Shown: piece by piece, positions 47,601-59,460 of the stretch
How positions within the stretch are numbered: the first letter of the stretch is position 1
How the letters are laid out: each line of letters begins with the position of its first letter
Origin: Branchiostoma belcheri
Taxonomy: Eukaryota > Chordata > Leptocardii > Amphioxiformes > Branchiostomatidae
Length of the DNA: 64,000 nt
Direction: 5' to 3'
Assembly (NCBI RefSeq): GCF_001625305.1
Contig: NW_017803987.1
Coordinates: 1,077,365-1,141,364 of the forward strand
Translations under genes and position numbers: made by a program
Notes under the pieces: model-generated
Seen by the model: only the letters and a program-made list of their open reading frames with translations
Database searches by the model: none
What the model was told of the DNA's origin: nothing

Positions 47601-50493
47601 TGGTGGAGAGACTTGGGCTGGAAGGGGGTGACTGTGGAGGGGTGGCAGAGGGGGGGAGCCTGGAGGGGGGAGTCTCTGGAGGGATGACAGAGAAGGAAGA
47701 CTGTCTAGTGAAGATGGCAGCACTTCTGTGTCATCACTTGCAGCAGCTAAGGTGTAATACCCAGGCCATCTCTACCTTACAGGAGCAGGACTCGGGTAAG
47801 GATTTCACTACTCAAAATAATGTTTTATATATTCAATTTCATAGAAATGTTGTATCTTATCTCTTGAGTTATTTTGTTATTTCATGTTTTTCATTATTAC
47901 GGTTAAATCTGATATCTTAGTATTGATAAAGATATATGAGACTTCTCTCTGAGTCTTTGCATGAGTGACTGCATGCGCTTTCTAACAGGTGTATGCTAAA
48001 CATATTGTTTTTGCTACGTTTCCTCTTCTGTTCCAAACACTGACCTCTGACCTGGCCAATGACCTGATTTGTTGATGTCTCTCACCATGGTAACTGGTGT
48101 TGAGTTAAAAAAAATGTTGCAATTTTATAGTAGGAGAGATTTATACTCATGTCTAACCATTTGAATGTATTTGAGTAAGTAAAACAAAGCAGATCATATT
48201 CAAAGGTAAAAATTATGCATTTGCTTTGCAAATGTAATACCTTTCTAGTTATATTTAGTTTTTTTCCTGTGTTTTTGTTTGTAGTACATGCACATGTAGA
48301 TCTCTCAGTAGAAGAAATGTTGTATTTGCTTTGTAACACTTCTTTCATATACACCATACCAAGAAATTCCTTGATTGTAGCTGTAACATAATGATTTTCT
48401 TCTGTCTCAGTCTCATTACTGGAGGATAAGCAGGTTCGACTGGCCACCGCGGTGTTCCCCACAGAAGCATTGTTGAACCACTCCTGCAGACCCAATGTTT
48501 TTGTCAGCTTTCAGGGGAAGACTCTGGTCAGTTATATTTCTTTTCTTTTCATATTCCTTCTTTTTAATAGGCCTAGGTGTAAGAAGCATTAAAATGTCCA
48601 TAAAGGCTAGATTCTTTGAGCGTCAGACATACAGCTTTCCTGTGCTTCATTTACTTTTTCAAGCTTTTGAGAAATCTTTGAAATGCAGATTCAAAATACC
48701 GCAGAGATTATAAAGGACTTGTAGAGTCTAATTGTGTTGGTATTTACACACATTACACTAAATTCAAGAGCGCTGTCTAGTTAAGATAAAGAGTACATAT
48801 TTGAACCCTGCTGCCAATGCTTTGAAACCACTTAAAAATTAGAACAAATTTCAATACTACTATTGATCAAGCACGGGACATTTTACCACGAGATATGAAG
48901 CTGAGTTCACTGGAAATTCCAGCGCGGTCAACCCCCGCTGGAAGGTACCATCACCGGACAGGGAAGGATTAAGAAAACCATATGCTACAAATTTGAAGTT
49001 GTTTTTGTAGTTTGTGAATGAGAAAGGAAGCTTCAAAATCTCCCAAAGATTCCATTTTTAGAAATGAAGTAGTCAATATACAGTATTTTGAATAAAAGTT
49101 TCTTGAAGTGCTATTTTTTTTTCTTCAATTTCAGATTGTCCGCGCTGTAAGTCACATTAAGGCAGGTGAAGAGTTGCTACACTGTTACGGGCCTCATGCC
49201 GGCAGGATGGGCAGAACAGAGAGACAGGCAGCCTTACTGGAACAGTACTACTTCTCCTGCAGGTAGGACTCTATGAATCAGTTCAAACTGTACCACCAAA
49301 TTTTTGACTGTACAACTCCAGTCTTTGTCAAGGAATGAGCAGTAACTGCTTCTGTGACGTCACGTTATGCAGATGACACACGTGACTCGGTGAGCAGTGG
49401 ATCGTAAGTTGCAGAAAGTCTGTGACATTACAGAAGCGGGGGATATTTTCCTTGACAAAGACTGCAGTTGTACAGTCAAAAATTTGGGTGAGTCAAATCC
49501 CTTGTGTGGGAAATACAGTTTAAAACTGCTTCATAAAAAAAAAAGACTTCTACCAACACAGATGAACGTTCAAGATAAGGTAGGACTCATGACAACCAAA
49601 TCATGACACAGCTCGACCATTTCCTGTGTCTGACCTTTTGTTGTCATTCTGCCTGTCAATCTTCCCCACACCCAAGTGCTGTCAACCTATTCTGTTTGGA
49701 CAAGCAGACACACAAAACCGGCATCTCAGCCACCCAAAACAATACCTCTGAATCTGAAAGTAAGGGGGTACAATGAACGATCATAAGAGAATGTCATACA
49801 AAACCGCATTCACTATTTGCACATATCAAGTTTTAACTTACTGATTTGAATGAATTTTATTTCAACCCATGCTATAATTGTCCTTTATACAGCTGTGATG
49901 CTTGCCAAGAAGAGGAAGACAACCCCGACACAGTAGACATCTTCTCAGCCTACAAATGTCCTTTTTGTAGTAACGCAGCCAAACTACAAGACCACAAGCT
50001 AACGTGTACATCTACCACCTGTAACACTCAGGCAGACACAGACAACATCAAGACAACATCTGAGAAAATACAGGACCTCTTTATTCAGTCTTGTGCTCTT
50101 CTTGAGGAAGGTCAAGTACAAGAAGCGGTCTCAGGACTGAAACAATGTCTCGTACTTCAGTGGAAGATTCTTCACCCCAGCAATAAGGACATAGCGCGTA
50201 CCCATGATGCATTAGCGAGATGCTACGCGACGACCGGGGACTGTAAGAAAAGCGTGGAACACCTGAAGAAAAGTCTGTCCGCTGTGGAGCTCCAGTTTGG
50301 CGCCTGTAGCGTAGAACTCGCACACGAGCTGCACAAGCTGGCACAGCTGCAGTTCAATGGGCAGCAGGTTGCTGAATGCTTGGACACCATAGAGAGGGCC
50401 CTGTCCATATTTGGATGCCACTATGGAGACCACCATCCTAAGACAAAAGAGCTGAAGGCAATGAAGGATTGCTTAATAGATGTGCTTGTTTAA
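44684..50493 (+). CDS. SMYD4: SET and MYND domain protein SMYD4 (TPR-containing)
   Basis: Putative protein-lysine methyltransferase; SMYD4 in other animals is linked to HDAC1 and to heart and muscle development (family knowledge). Exons: 44684-44790, 45514-46199, 46562-46736, 47164-47795, 48411-48526, 49135-49262, 49893-50493; phases agree, 814 residues (human about 804). Order: N-terminal TPR helices about 70-180 (RDKGNTAYKAQQFQDAF), first half of the split SET domain about 240-280 (GKGRLLVAQQDFEPG), MYND zinc finger about 287-330 (CHSC...CRCC...YCSRAC), a low-complexity insert, second SET half with NHSC at 556-559 and GEELLHCYGP, a Cys-rich post-SET segment (FSCSCDAC) and C-terminal TPR-like helices (650-800). 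Exon 4 encodes a Ser/Glu-rich then Gly-rich insert of roughly 130 residues between MYND and SET. The start ATG is the first in its exon, and splice sites are canonical apart from a GTCAGT donor after 48526. Confidence 0.95.
44974..45273. mobile_element. Short inverted-repeat element, family D (copy 2), in SMYD4 intron 1
   Basis: TGAGGGCCTGTATG at the left and ATGCAGGCCCTCA at the right; interior rich in AATTACG and GAATTACGTTAAAT. The following 150 bp (45,290-45,440) contains AACGTAGAGCGTAATCGGCC-type sequence like the array at 19,190. Confidence 0.7.
47995..48250 (+). repeat. Dispersed repeat ending CATTTGCTTTGCAAATG (copy 4), SMYD4 intron 4
   Basis: Shares TTCCAAACACTGACCTCTGA, ACCTGATTTGTTGATGTC and the CATTTGCTTTGCAAATG end with 15,625-15,866. 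Confidence 0.65.
49296..49487. mobile_element. MITE with 40-bp inverted ends, SMYD4 intron 6
   Basis: CCAAATTTTTGACTGTACAA at 49,296 continues through CTCCAGTCTTTGTCAAGGAA; the complement is at 49,448-49,487. A related single end and core lie at 27,850-27,960 in SULF intron 7. Confidence 0.8.
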
Positions 50494-51891
50494 CCATACA
50501 TGGTAGAACAAGGAATCAGGGATTTCAGACTTTTGGAAAGTGTTTGGGGTTTTTTCTGACCTTCAAGTTTACCCCATTTCCTGTGTCTAACCTTTTCACA
50601 TCCTGTCATTCTGTCAAATCCCCACCCATGTGCTGTCAACCTACACTTTCAAGATTAACACACAAACTCAGCCACCCTAAAACAATACTTCCATACCCAT
50701 GAGTTATAACATCATTCTCACAGAAACTTTTAACATCAAGGCTAGCGCCAAAGAGTTAAAAGTCATTCAGAGCAAATATTGTGTAGATGTACATGTAAGA
50801 TGGTTACTAGACGTACAATTTGTATGATGCTACAAACTGAACTGAAGTATCATTAGTAGTGACAGAAAGAATTCAAAAGCAAGCATTCTGGTGTTTCTAT
50901 AGCTAGCTATGTATCTACACATGCATGTATGTAACTTACAGACATGTAGTGTGAAATGTTAGAGAAGAATGGAAAAGAGATGGACAAAATTATGTATATC
51001 ATGCAATCTATGTTAATTGATTGTATGAATTAAAATTCTGGAATGATCACACATTTGACAGGTCCCTGTACTTTTAATAATTGTATTCCACGTGGAAAAT
51101 CGTAACAGATTTCTAAGATGAACATTATAACATAGTACTTGTACTTAATGTACAAGAAAAATAATGATTGCAATCTTATAATATACAATACATATCTTAC
51201 CTAATTGAAAGCCAACATACTTCTCATTTTTCTAATTGTAGTTTAATTTTCTGCTAAGAACCTCTTACATCAAGAGAACATTATCAATGATAATAAGCCA
51301 TAATGTTTTCTTTTTAATGCATGAGTGTAGAAAGCACCAGATAACTGTTTGACTGTCAATATAGCTCACTGCCCAGGTACTAGTACATGTATAAGATAGG
51401 CAGGGTCCATATCACAATGTTTGAGGGGTGTCTATCTATACTTTATCGGGATAGTAAAAGCCCAAGAGACAGCTAGCCATCATATACAACTTGTATACAA
51501 TGAGAATCAACAAAGTTCAACTTTATATATGGAATACAACATGTAATACACTTGTGTCCAAAATCCAAAACGCATGTTTGAAGCTAACCCTCCCCCCAGT
51601 TTACATTAGTTGAGTCTAGACAGGTGTCACATAACAAACATGTTATGCTCAACTTGGTAAGGGCCTGTATTTACTAAAACTAGACCCAAATAGCCACTAC
51701 ATAGAGTTTTAAGAAAACTCAGGCTTTAGTGTTTGTGCACTAGGTTCATTTATAACATTAAATGGTTTTGTTCCCGTATTGTTTTATACTTCTATTGTTG
51801 ACCCTACATTGTGTCTACTGGATCAAAGGTCACGACACACAATACTAAGCCCTTGTGAAAATGAAAGCAGTTTGTTGGCCGTCTACAGTGC
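50494..51891. other. SMYD4 3' flank and upstream region of the death-domain gene
   Basis: AT-rich, with one dispersed repeat at 50,570-50,700. ATTAAA occurs near 51,030. No coding sequence is seen. The promoter or any 5' non-coding exon of the death-domain gene probably lies here but cannot be pointed to. Confidence 0.5.
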
Positions 51892-54800
51892 ATGAAGGTT
51901 GTTCCAGCGCCCTCAGGAGCTACTATGAATCCGAGACACAAGGAAATTCTGACTGCAAACCTCCCCTTACTATGCCAGGACCTTACAGTCAAGTATGTGT
52001 TACCAGATCTTGTGGAAGAAGGGGTTCTACTACCAGCCATGAAAGAGGACATCATGGCTGAACCCACCAAGGAAGATCAAGTTGCGTTGTTAGTCCGTCT
52101 ACTTCAGACGATGGGCCCCAAAGCATTCCACGGGTTCACCACAGTGTTGGAGAAGCACTACCAACACCTGGCTACAATCCTTCGTCAGTATAACGCAGGT
52201 TAGTTCAAGTTTTTGTTTGTTTTGTCTTGTTTACATTAACAGCTGGTTGCTTAACGTTTTTTAAGTCAAGCATGAAAAGCCTTCATCAAATATAGAGAAA
52301 TATTTCAGTTTCAAGAGGATAGAAACTTGGAAGTTTATACCTTAAGATGATGTTATAGTAGAGTGGAAATGTTACTTAAAGTAGCAGTTTGACGCTAACA
52401 CTGTTCAAGATATTCTTGACTGAATAAGATTGATAACATTCTACTGTTGTGTACACATGGAAAGGTGCCTTTACTATGTATTTGCATTATGCCTTGACTC
52501 ACTTTGCATTGAAGTTCACTGCAATTGTTTTGCTCAATTCATATGTCTCTCAGTCTTGTACATTTGATTTAGCAGCTGATCATGATTGTTTTAATCTTTC
52601 GTATAATTGGTGTACAACTCGCTGGAACAAAACAATGTAAGGTGAAACTGATCATGAATTTGACCTTGAAAATGTATACTTGTGTTGTGAATGTTTTGTG
52701 CAAGTAACAGTACTACACTACATGTAAGTAGAGGTACAAATCAGTTGGTAAATTGACATTTACAAAATGTATTGTGACCTACACTGTGTGAGTCACAAAA
52801 TGATAAGGCAGTAATACTATTTATATTGTGTACATGTATGCATTAAACTGTGCTAGGCAAACATTGAAGATAGATTTGAAATATGTGTTCAGTTCAGACT
52901 GTATTCTGTGGTTACTTATTAATAAGGGCAATCATGACTACATATAGCAGTAGCATACTAGCTAAAGAGGTTAGATAGATTTAATGTTGTGTAATTATAG
53001 ATAGATACAAAGATACAGAAAAGAGAAAAGGTGATAGCACTTTGGCTGCACACCTTTTAAAAAAGGATCATTCAGAATCCAAAGGTATGATATGAGTTCT
53101 TGAGTTCCATCGAGCTTTAGCAGCTTGGGTACCATCCTCTGTATATAGTTACCACCAGCTCCCTATTGTCACTAGCTACTACCATGGACTATGGAGGATG
53201 GAACCCAGGCAAGAGCCTCGGAGGAGGTGATTTTTTTTTTTTTGAGAACAGGTAAAAATCAATGTGCTCGCAGATGTCGAACATAAAATTAAATCAGTGT
53301 GGCCTTATCATTCCAGATGTGCAACTTTTCTTCAACTTCGTGGCAAAGAAGGTTGGAAGAAAGTGGAAGGACCTTGCCCGTCAACTTGGGTTCATGGAAG
53401 CAAATATTGAAGAGATAGATGATCTACCACGCCTGCATGACCACACAGACCGCTGCAGAGAAGTACTGAAGAGATGGCACCAAGAAAAAGGCCACGATGC
53501 TACACTTGGGGTCTTGACGGAGGCTCTACAAAATGCAGAACTGAAAAATGTGTCCGATGACCTTATGGAGGGTCAGTATTCCAACTATATTTTTCAAAAG
53601 TCTGTTGCAATGATCTGTTAGATTTTCTAATTCAAAAATCCCAAATAGCTGCTACATACATGACATGTTATATATAATCATGTACATGTAGTAACACCCA
53701 ATACATTCATAGTACTAATTAATTATGTGTTTCTCACTCTGTTTCTTGCAGTTCTGATGCTAACAAATACTGGACATCAGGACTCTACACAAAAACAGCA
53801 GTCCAAAGATGACACGTGCTTGCTTAGCAGATCCCTGGAAGGTACATATTATAGGAAAATATAAAGGATCTACGTATACCATTTCTGAAGTCAGTATGCT
53901 GACATAATATCACTTCTTGAAAATGGTTGCATTCGAAGATGGCGTATTTTGTAAAATTATATAATACCCTAGGCTACATGTATTGTAGAGTTTTGGAGCT
54001 AAACTCTAGATCAAACTTCTATGAAACTACAGGTGAAGCTGTTTGGATGCAAGATAGGGAGAGGGCGGAAACTTTGGAGAAGGATTCTGCCTTTTCAGAG
54101 GGAACCAATTTGTTGTCGGCACAGCCAAGTTCCGCCTCGCTTCCCATTGTTTTTGAAAACGAAGATAAAGGATGTGTCAAAGAAGGACAACAGTCACCCA
54201 AGAAACCGATCTCCCCTGTGAAGGACACAACTTGGTATTCATCACTATTTTCATGGACTCAGAAGTCAGGTTAGTTCAACTTCAGGTGCAAGATAAGAAA
54301 TTGATATTACTTTTAAAATAATTAGGGTATAACAAAGGGTTAATGCCCCACATTGTTTAATAGATAAAGTATCCGTTTTAACACTACTGTTAGTGTCCTG
54401 TCCCCTGTATAGTGGTACGGTCAAAAAAGTGGTCTGTTATTCTATTAACTGACCGATTTTTTCATTTTTTCATTATTCACCATTACATGTATGGATTGTT
54501 ACGGCCAGATAACCGATGGGAAATGGAGGCTTCTCAATGGTCAATGTATATGATGATAGAACATTATACAGCTGTAACAAGATTAATTATAGTTTGCCAT
54601 CTTTCACATTGACAAGAGCATGTTGTCGTTTACATGTATTTGTATCCCCAGGTCGTCAACTGACCCCCCGAGAGTTGTACCACCTCTGTCGTACCCTGAA
54701 TCCATACTGGGAGCGGGTTGGCTGTCAGCTGGGGCTTGACCAGGACACGCTTGACCGCTGTGCCCTGGACAACAGGGACAGCCCGTGGGGACAGGTTCAC

Positions 54801-57800
54801 GACATGCTGCTGACATGGATGGAACAGTCAGGGGTGGAGGCAACTGTTGAAAAGTTGACTGACGTTCTGCAGCACGGCTTAGTAGGACTGCGGATTGATC
54901 TTTACTGGTTCTTGGTTGGTGAGTTGAGGATCACTTATAAGGCAACGATAATTTGATTTCGATTTGAATCAGATGCTTCTTGTATTAGACAACATTATGA
55001 AGTCAACAAGAAGACACGAGGAAAATTCTTTAAAATTGTACTTCTAGATTCATTGTAGATATCAATGACCTCAAATTCCAGTGTTAGATATTTAAGAAAG
55101 GTAGCAAATGCTTTAAAATAATTTTTTTTAAATTTGAGACTCAGCTTTTGGGTATCTGTGGGACACATCACTGATGGTAATTTATTGGTTCCTCCCTGAA
55201 TAGTCAAGTGAGTTTCTAGGAGCACAATTTGATCAGGGTAGCTTTTGGGGAATGGACAACATTGTTACAGTTGTATTTTTTGTACAATGGAAAATCTGTT
55301 ATCTATCTCGGCAGTTCCCTCAGACTGGGAGCTCGGCTACCTTGCCTGGAAGTTGGAGAAGGACCCAGCCTGGGAGCAGGCAGCCACGCAGCTGGGCCTC
55401 ACACAGGAGCAGATCACACATGCACAGTCCTACTACCCAGACAACAAGCCTGCTCAGATCCACTATCTACTGCTGAAGTGGAAGAAGAGGTGCGGTGACG
55501 AGGCAACCCTGGATAGACTGTGTGAGGCACTGAGAAGCCAGAAAGTGGCAGAAGACGTTTTTGTATTCCTGACAGGTAAATAGATCAATTTGAATAGTGG
55601 TTATAATGATAATAATTATCATGAAAGTTCATCTGTCTTGGTAGTTACATGTACATGTTTAAAGTTAAAACTTTTGTTCCAACCAGCACAAGAGAATTGT
55701 TCTCCCCCAGAGCTTTCAACCAGCCACTCTGGTCTTCCTCAGTACATTAACCCAGTGAGGCTTGTCACAAATAAGCTCCCCTGAAGTGTAACGTCAACAC
55801 TGGGTCAGTCTACTGAGAAAGACCAGAGTGACTAGGCAAAAGCTCTAGGTGAGAAAAATTCACCTGTGTTTGAGCAAAAGTTTAGCTCTGAAACAGAGGA
55901 TAATGAATTTCTGAGTGTGATTTTTTTCTTTTATGAAATGAAGTTACATTTGCTGTGATGTTAAAACCATTCTAAGCTAGCATTTATAAACATGTATACA
56001 AATGATAACACAAATAATAAATGCTTGTGTTTTTCAGATCCAGACTCACAAGTGGTTACGGCATGGTACCTCGCCCAACTTGCACCTTCTCTCACCTCCT
56101 ACTGGAAACAGCTTGTCACGGAGCTGGGCATGAGTGAGGAAGAATCGGAAGGGTGTAAGAACAGATACCCCAACTGCCCTACAAAACAAGTCCTGGCTGC
56201 CCTACTGAAGTGGAAGGGAATGCCAGAATATCAGTCTGCTGCAGCATCTGTCAGGAACTTGTGCCTCGCACTGAACAGGACCGGGGTAAAACTGGACATC
56301 AGTCTTCTCAGTAAGTGACTCTTTCCCCTCTTATGGCTGTACAATACCCTTCTTTAATTTAATACTACTTCTCCAAAATCAGTGTCCCATCTTATACAGT
56401 GGTAGAAATCCTTTTTTCAGTGTCCTGCAATATTGCATAATGTCAAAACTTTGTTCTGCTGTTCAGAAATACTTTCTGCAAAATTAATATGTCTAGTACA
56501 CTTAAAAGTCCAGAACTTGAAACCCATGGCAGACAAAATTGCATGTTGGCATCTTACATGCAATTTGAAAAGTACATGGGAAACTACTTGTACATTGTAT
56601 ATTATAGAGTCAGTATATATAATGTATATAGTATATAACACAAAAGCTCTTGAACACCATTGAAACCCTTAAACCTGATTTTTCCAGTCAAAAAAATTGC
56701 AGGTTGCTCAATTTTTCTTTGCAATATTGAAAAGGTCTCTGCAAAATGCAGATGGGTATTTCTAACATACAGTCATATAATAGTTATAATAATAGTTCCC
56801 AGATTTACAATGAAACATAATGTGTTATTGTGTGAATTGGTATGAACTTACTTTTTCTGTTTGCCATCCTAACAGACCCCTCAGCACCAGTGGTGACTGT
56901 GTGGCAGTTGGGCACCCTCGCTGGGAAACTGAACATCATGGCGAGTGAGCCGGTGTGCCAGGTCCATCTGGGGCTGTCCAGGGAAGATGTGCAAACCTGC
57001 AGGGAAGGATCTGGAGGTGAAGTGTTTGTTTGTTTTGCATAAATACATGTATACACACCAGTTTTGTATCCATGTACAAAATGTTTCTTCTTCATGTTTC
57101 TCTCCATTTCGTTCCATTTTCTCCATTCACACTTTCTGTACAGTGTTAGACTAAGTACAAGCTGTGTAAAATGGACTGTAAGGATTGATACACTCACATT
57201 GAATGAACTCTTTTGATAATTGTGAGGTTGGATAGGTAACACAGGACATCTGGCTTTATTTCCCATCCAAGAGGCCATACATATACATAACCTATCCATT
57301 CATAAATCATTTTCACCTGTGTCGAAAGAGGAAAAAAGGTATAAAGTTGAACCTCTCGAAAGGGCACAACTTTTTGTCCTGATAGGGATTCGAACACAGA
57401 TCCTAACAAAAAGACAAACTTGCCACCTTCAGGTGATGAACATCTCCACAACATGGCCATGCTGCTGAGGTGGCTGGAGATGGCTGGGAGCCAGGCTACT
57501 CTGGACAAGCTATGTGAGGGTCTCCTACAGGAGTTTGTGGATGAAGACAATTTCATCTTCATGCTAGGTGAGCTCAAGTATCAGTTAAGGATGACCCTAA
57601 ACTTTCAGCTCCACCGACAATGTTACTCCATGCGAATGAAGTTTCTGAAAAAAAGTCACTTAAGAATATCATTGCATTAGTCATGTATTTATATGAAATT
57701 ATATACTTGTTATCAGGAAGTCAAAACAATTGTAACAGAGGGGTTCAAGCACCACTAGTTTGTGTGCTGGTGTTGTAAGCTGGCTGCTTGGGTTTGGCAC

Positions 57801-58232
57801 ACTGGTTCGATTCCAGTGTATCTCGGGAGTTTTGGGGTTTTCCTGTTTCGATGCTCCTAGTTGTGTCTTGTAAAAATTGTAAAAATGTTGGTTAATTTTT
57901 TTTGTATATCTGTAGTGCCAGAGGTACCCCGACAACCCACAGGCAAGGAGTTGTTTCAACTGGCTGTGAAGCTTCAGACTGACCCCTCCAAGTTGACCCG
58001 TCTGCCCATACGGCTGGGATTCACCCACGACGATGACCAACACTGGCAGCTGGACATTACCAGCGGCCGGAATGCGACCCATGCCATGTTGCAGGAATGG
58101 AAGAAGAGGGTTGGTGCAGAAGCCACTGTCGTCAAGCTCAGCGAGGCTTTGCAACAAGAGGGAGTCGGACCAGACAAGTACTTACACCTTTGCTTCGAAG
58201 AAGGCAATGGATTTCTGGAGTACAGTTTGTAG
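51892..58232 (+). CDS. CARD plus six tandem death domains, RAIDD-like adaptor candidate
   Basis: Exons: 51892-52198, 53317-53571, 53752-53841, 54033-54269, 54652-54918, 55315-55575, 56038-56310, 56876-57016, 57433-57567, 57916-58232; phases agree and give 760 residues. CARD about 13-95, closest by eye to the RAIDD/CRADD CARD (shared GPKAF motif). DD1 103-187; Ser/Gln/Lys-rich linker 188-296 (two exons); DD2 297-385; DD3 386-472; DD4 473-563; DD5 564-655; DD6 656-760. The domains share a W...LG core (WKDLARQLG, YWERVGCQLG, AWEQAATQLG, YWKQLVTELG) and a helix 4-6 signature such as LLKWKKRCGDEATLDRLCEAL; DD5 lacks the first Trp, and DD4 lacks the GxxAT motif. Every intron is phase 1. No enzyme, membrane or LRR region is seen. 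Death-fold proteins assemble caspase or NF-kB signalling complexes, so a cytoplasmic scaffold is inferred. ATG 51925 has a better context (A at -3) and may be the true start (749 residues). Upstream coding exons cannot be excluded. Confidence 0.85.
53230..53304. mobile_element. Remnant of a GGCC family A MITE next to a splice acceptor
   Basis: Only the right end, AAATTAAATCAGTGTGGCC followed by TTA, is clear. It stops 12 bp before the first base of the exon for death domain 1 (53,317). Confidence 0.6.
56425..56760 (-). repeat. Inverted copy of the repeat at 10,245-10,600
   Basis: Contains CCTGCAATATTGCATAATGT, AAATTGCATGTTGG, CTCTTGAACACCATTGAAAC and GCAAAATGCAGATGGGTA in the order expected for the reverse complement. 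Fills most of intron 7 of the death-domain gene. Confidence 0.6.
57190..57430 (-). repeat. Possible tRNA-like SINE remnant in the intron splitting death domain 5
   Basis: GGGCACAACTTTTTGTCCTG followed by ATAGGGATTCGAACACAGAT (B-box complement) and AACTTGCCACC. Resembles the minus-strand SINE heads at 24,478 and 42,258 but is more diverged. It reaches the acceptor of the second half-exon of death domain 5. Confidence 0.4.
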
Positions 58233-58277
58233 TGTACTGTATGTAAGGCCAATTTGATTCATTAGTTTTTGTGTATT

Positions 58278-58490
58278 GTTGTCAAGCTCTGCAAGGCCTT
58301 GCAACAAGAGAAAGTAGGGTTTGTCACAAGTTCTTACACTTTTGCTTGAAAGGAGAGGGTGTGGGACCGGGAACCCCTACCTGATGATGATGATGATGCT
58401 TTGAAGAAAGCATGTTTCTGCAGTACAGCTTGTAGTGTCCTGTAATATTATAATTACATGCATAAAGTATCACCTCTTTGATTCGTTAGT
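58278..58490 (+). pseudogene. Decayed partial duplicate of the last death-domain exon and 3' flank
   Basis: Matches 58,127-58,268 in order: GTTGTCAAGCTCTGCAAGGC, TTGCAACAAGAG, CTTACACTTTTGCTT, TTTCTGCAGTACAGCTTGTA, GTGTCCTGTA, TTTGATTCGTTAGT. It is split by two inserted stretches, including a (GAT)n tract at about 58,383-58,397. The copied frame (helices 5-6 and the C-terminus of death domain 6) is broken and it lies after the true stop codon. Confidence 0.8.
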
Positions 58491-58501
58491 CCTGGATATA
58501 A

Positions 58502-58914
58502 GGCCACAGCAAGTAATTTTTACGGATGACATCATCGCACGCATTAATTTTTGCCTGATTTGGGAAAAAAAGAGAAATTTTGTTGCCTTCTGACAGTGGT
58601 CAACATGCCGAAAATGGGCAAAGATGTCTGTTGCAATGCTGGAAGGTGGATGGCAGATATTTATGAAGAGATGAGACAAGAAAAGGCTCTGATTTAATGT
58701 TTTGTTTCTTACTTTGATGCAGTGATATATATGTGATGCTGGCTGTGTATATGTGATGTTCCCACTGAATCAAAACCATTTGTACAATGATTGAGTCAAA
58801 ATTTAAAAATGTATGAATCTGGTTTTTTTCGGCCCGTCTTGTTTTTTTTTGCCCGCTCGCATTAGATTTGGAGTCTGCGGAGGATGTCATCCATAAAATT
58901 TACTTGCTGTGGCC
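58502..58914. mobile_element. Palindromic MITE, GGCC family B (copy 2)
   Basis: GGCCACAGCAAGTAATTTTT...GGATGACATC at the left and GGATGTCATCC...TTTACTTGCTGTGGCC at the right, TAA on both sides (58,499-58,501 and 58,915-58,917). 413 bp, no coding capacity. Confidence 0.88.
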
Positions 58915-59460
58915 TAATGCTGTTAATAAATGCACTGGACCTATTAGAATCCAAGGTGGAAATCCGTACCTTGGAACACAGTTTCAGGGAGTTATTATAG
59001 TCAAGTTCAAATTCTCACAGTCCTTTGTTTTCTTGTTGTCCTAATGCTTGATTCAGAATATAAGTGTAAATAAATACATTAATGTACATGTACATTTGTA
59101 GCTCCATTTAAATGTACATGGCATAATGTTATACATGTATACTGTGTAGATTATCTAGCAGCCACTATCTACATTAACTGTTAATATAATCATATGTTTA
59201 AACTTATAGGAGCCACTCAGAGACAGACACTATTTAGAAAGTCTCACTGAAAAAAAGGTTGATATGTGCTGTCTTATTGCTTCGTTTTGGTATGTCCAAA
59301 TGTCTTGTTACTCTAAAATTTGTTTCTCAATGTACTAAACTGTTGTTTGTTGCTTGTATAGTATTGCTTTGCTGAATGATTTTTTTTTTGGGGGGGGGGG
59401 ACTAACATTGCTCAAGGTCCAAAATATCTTCAGTTTATTTGCCTATATTTGTTGGGTTAA

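Noticed and set aside
50081-50436. Three minus-strand frames of 61-87 codons
   Set aside because: Antisense shadows of the last SMYD4 exon.
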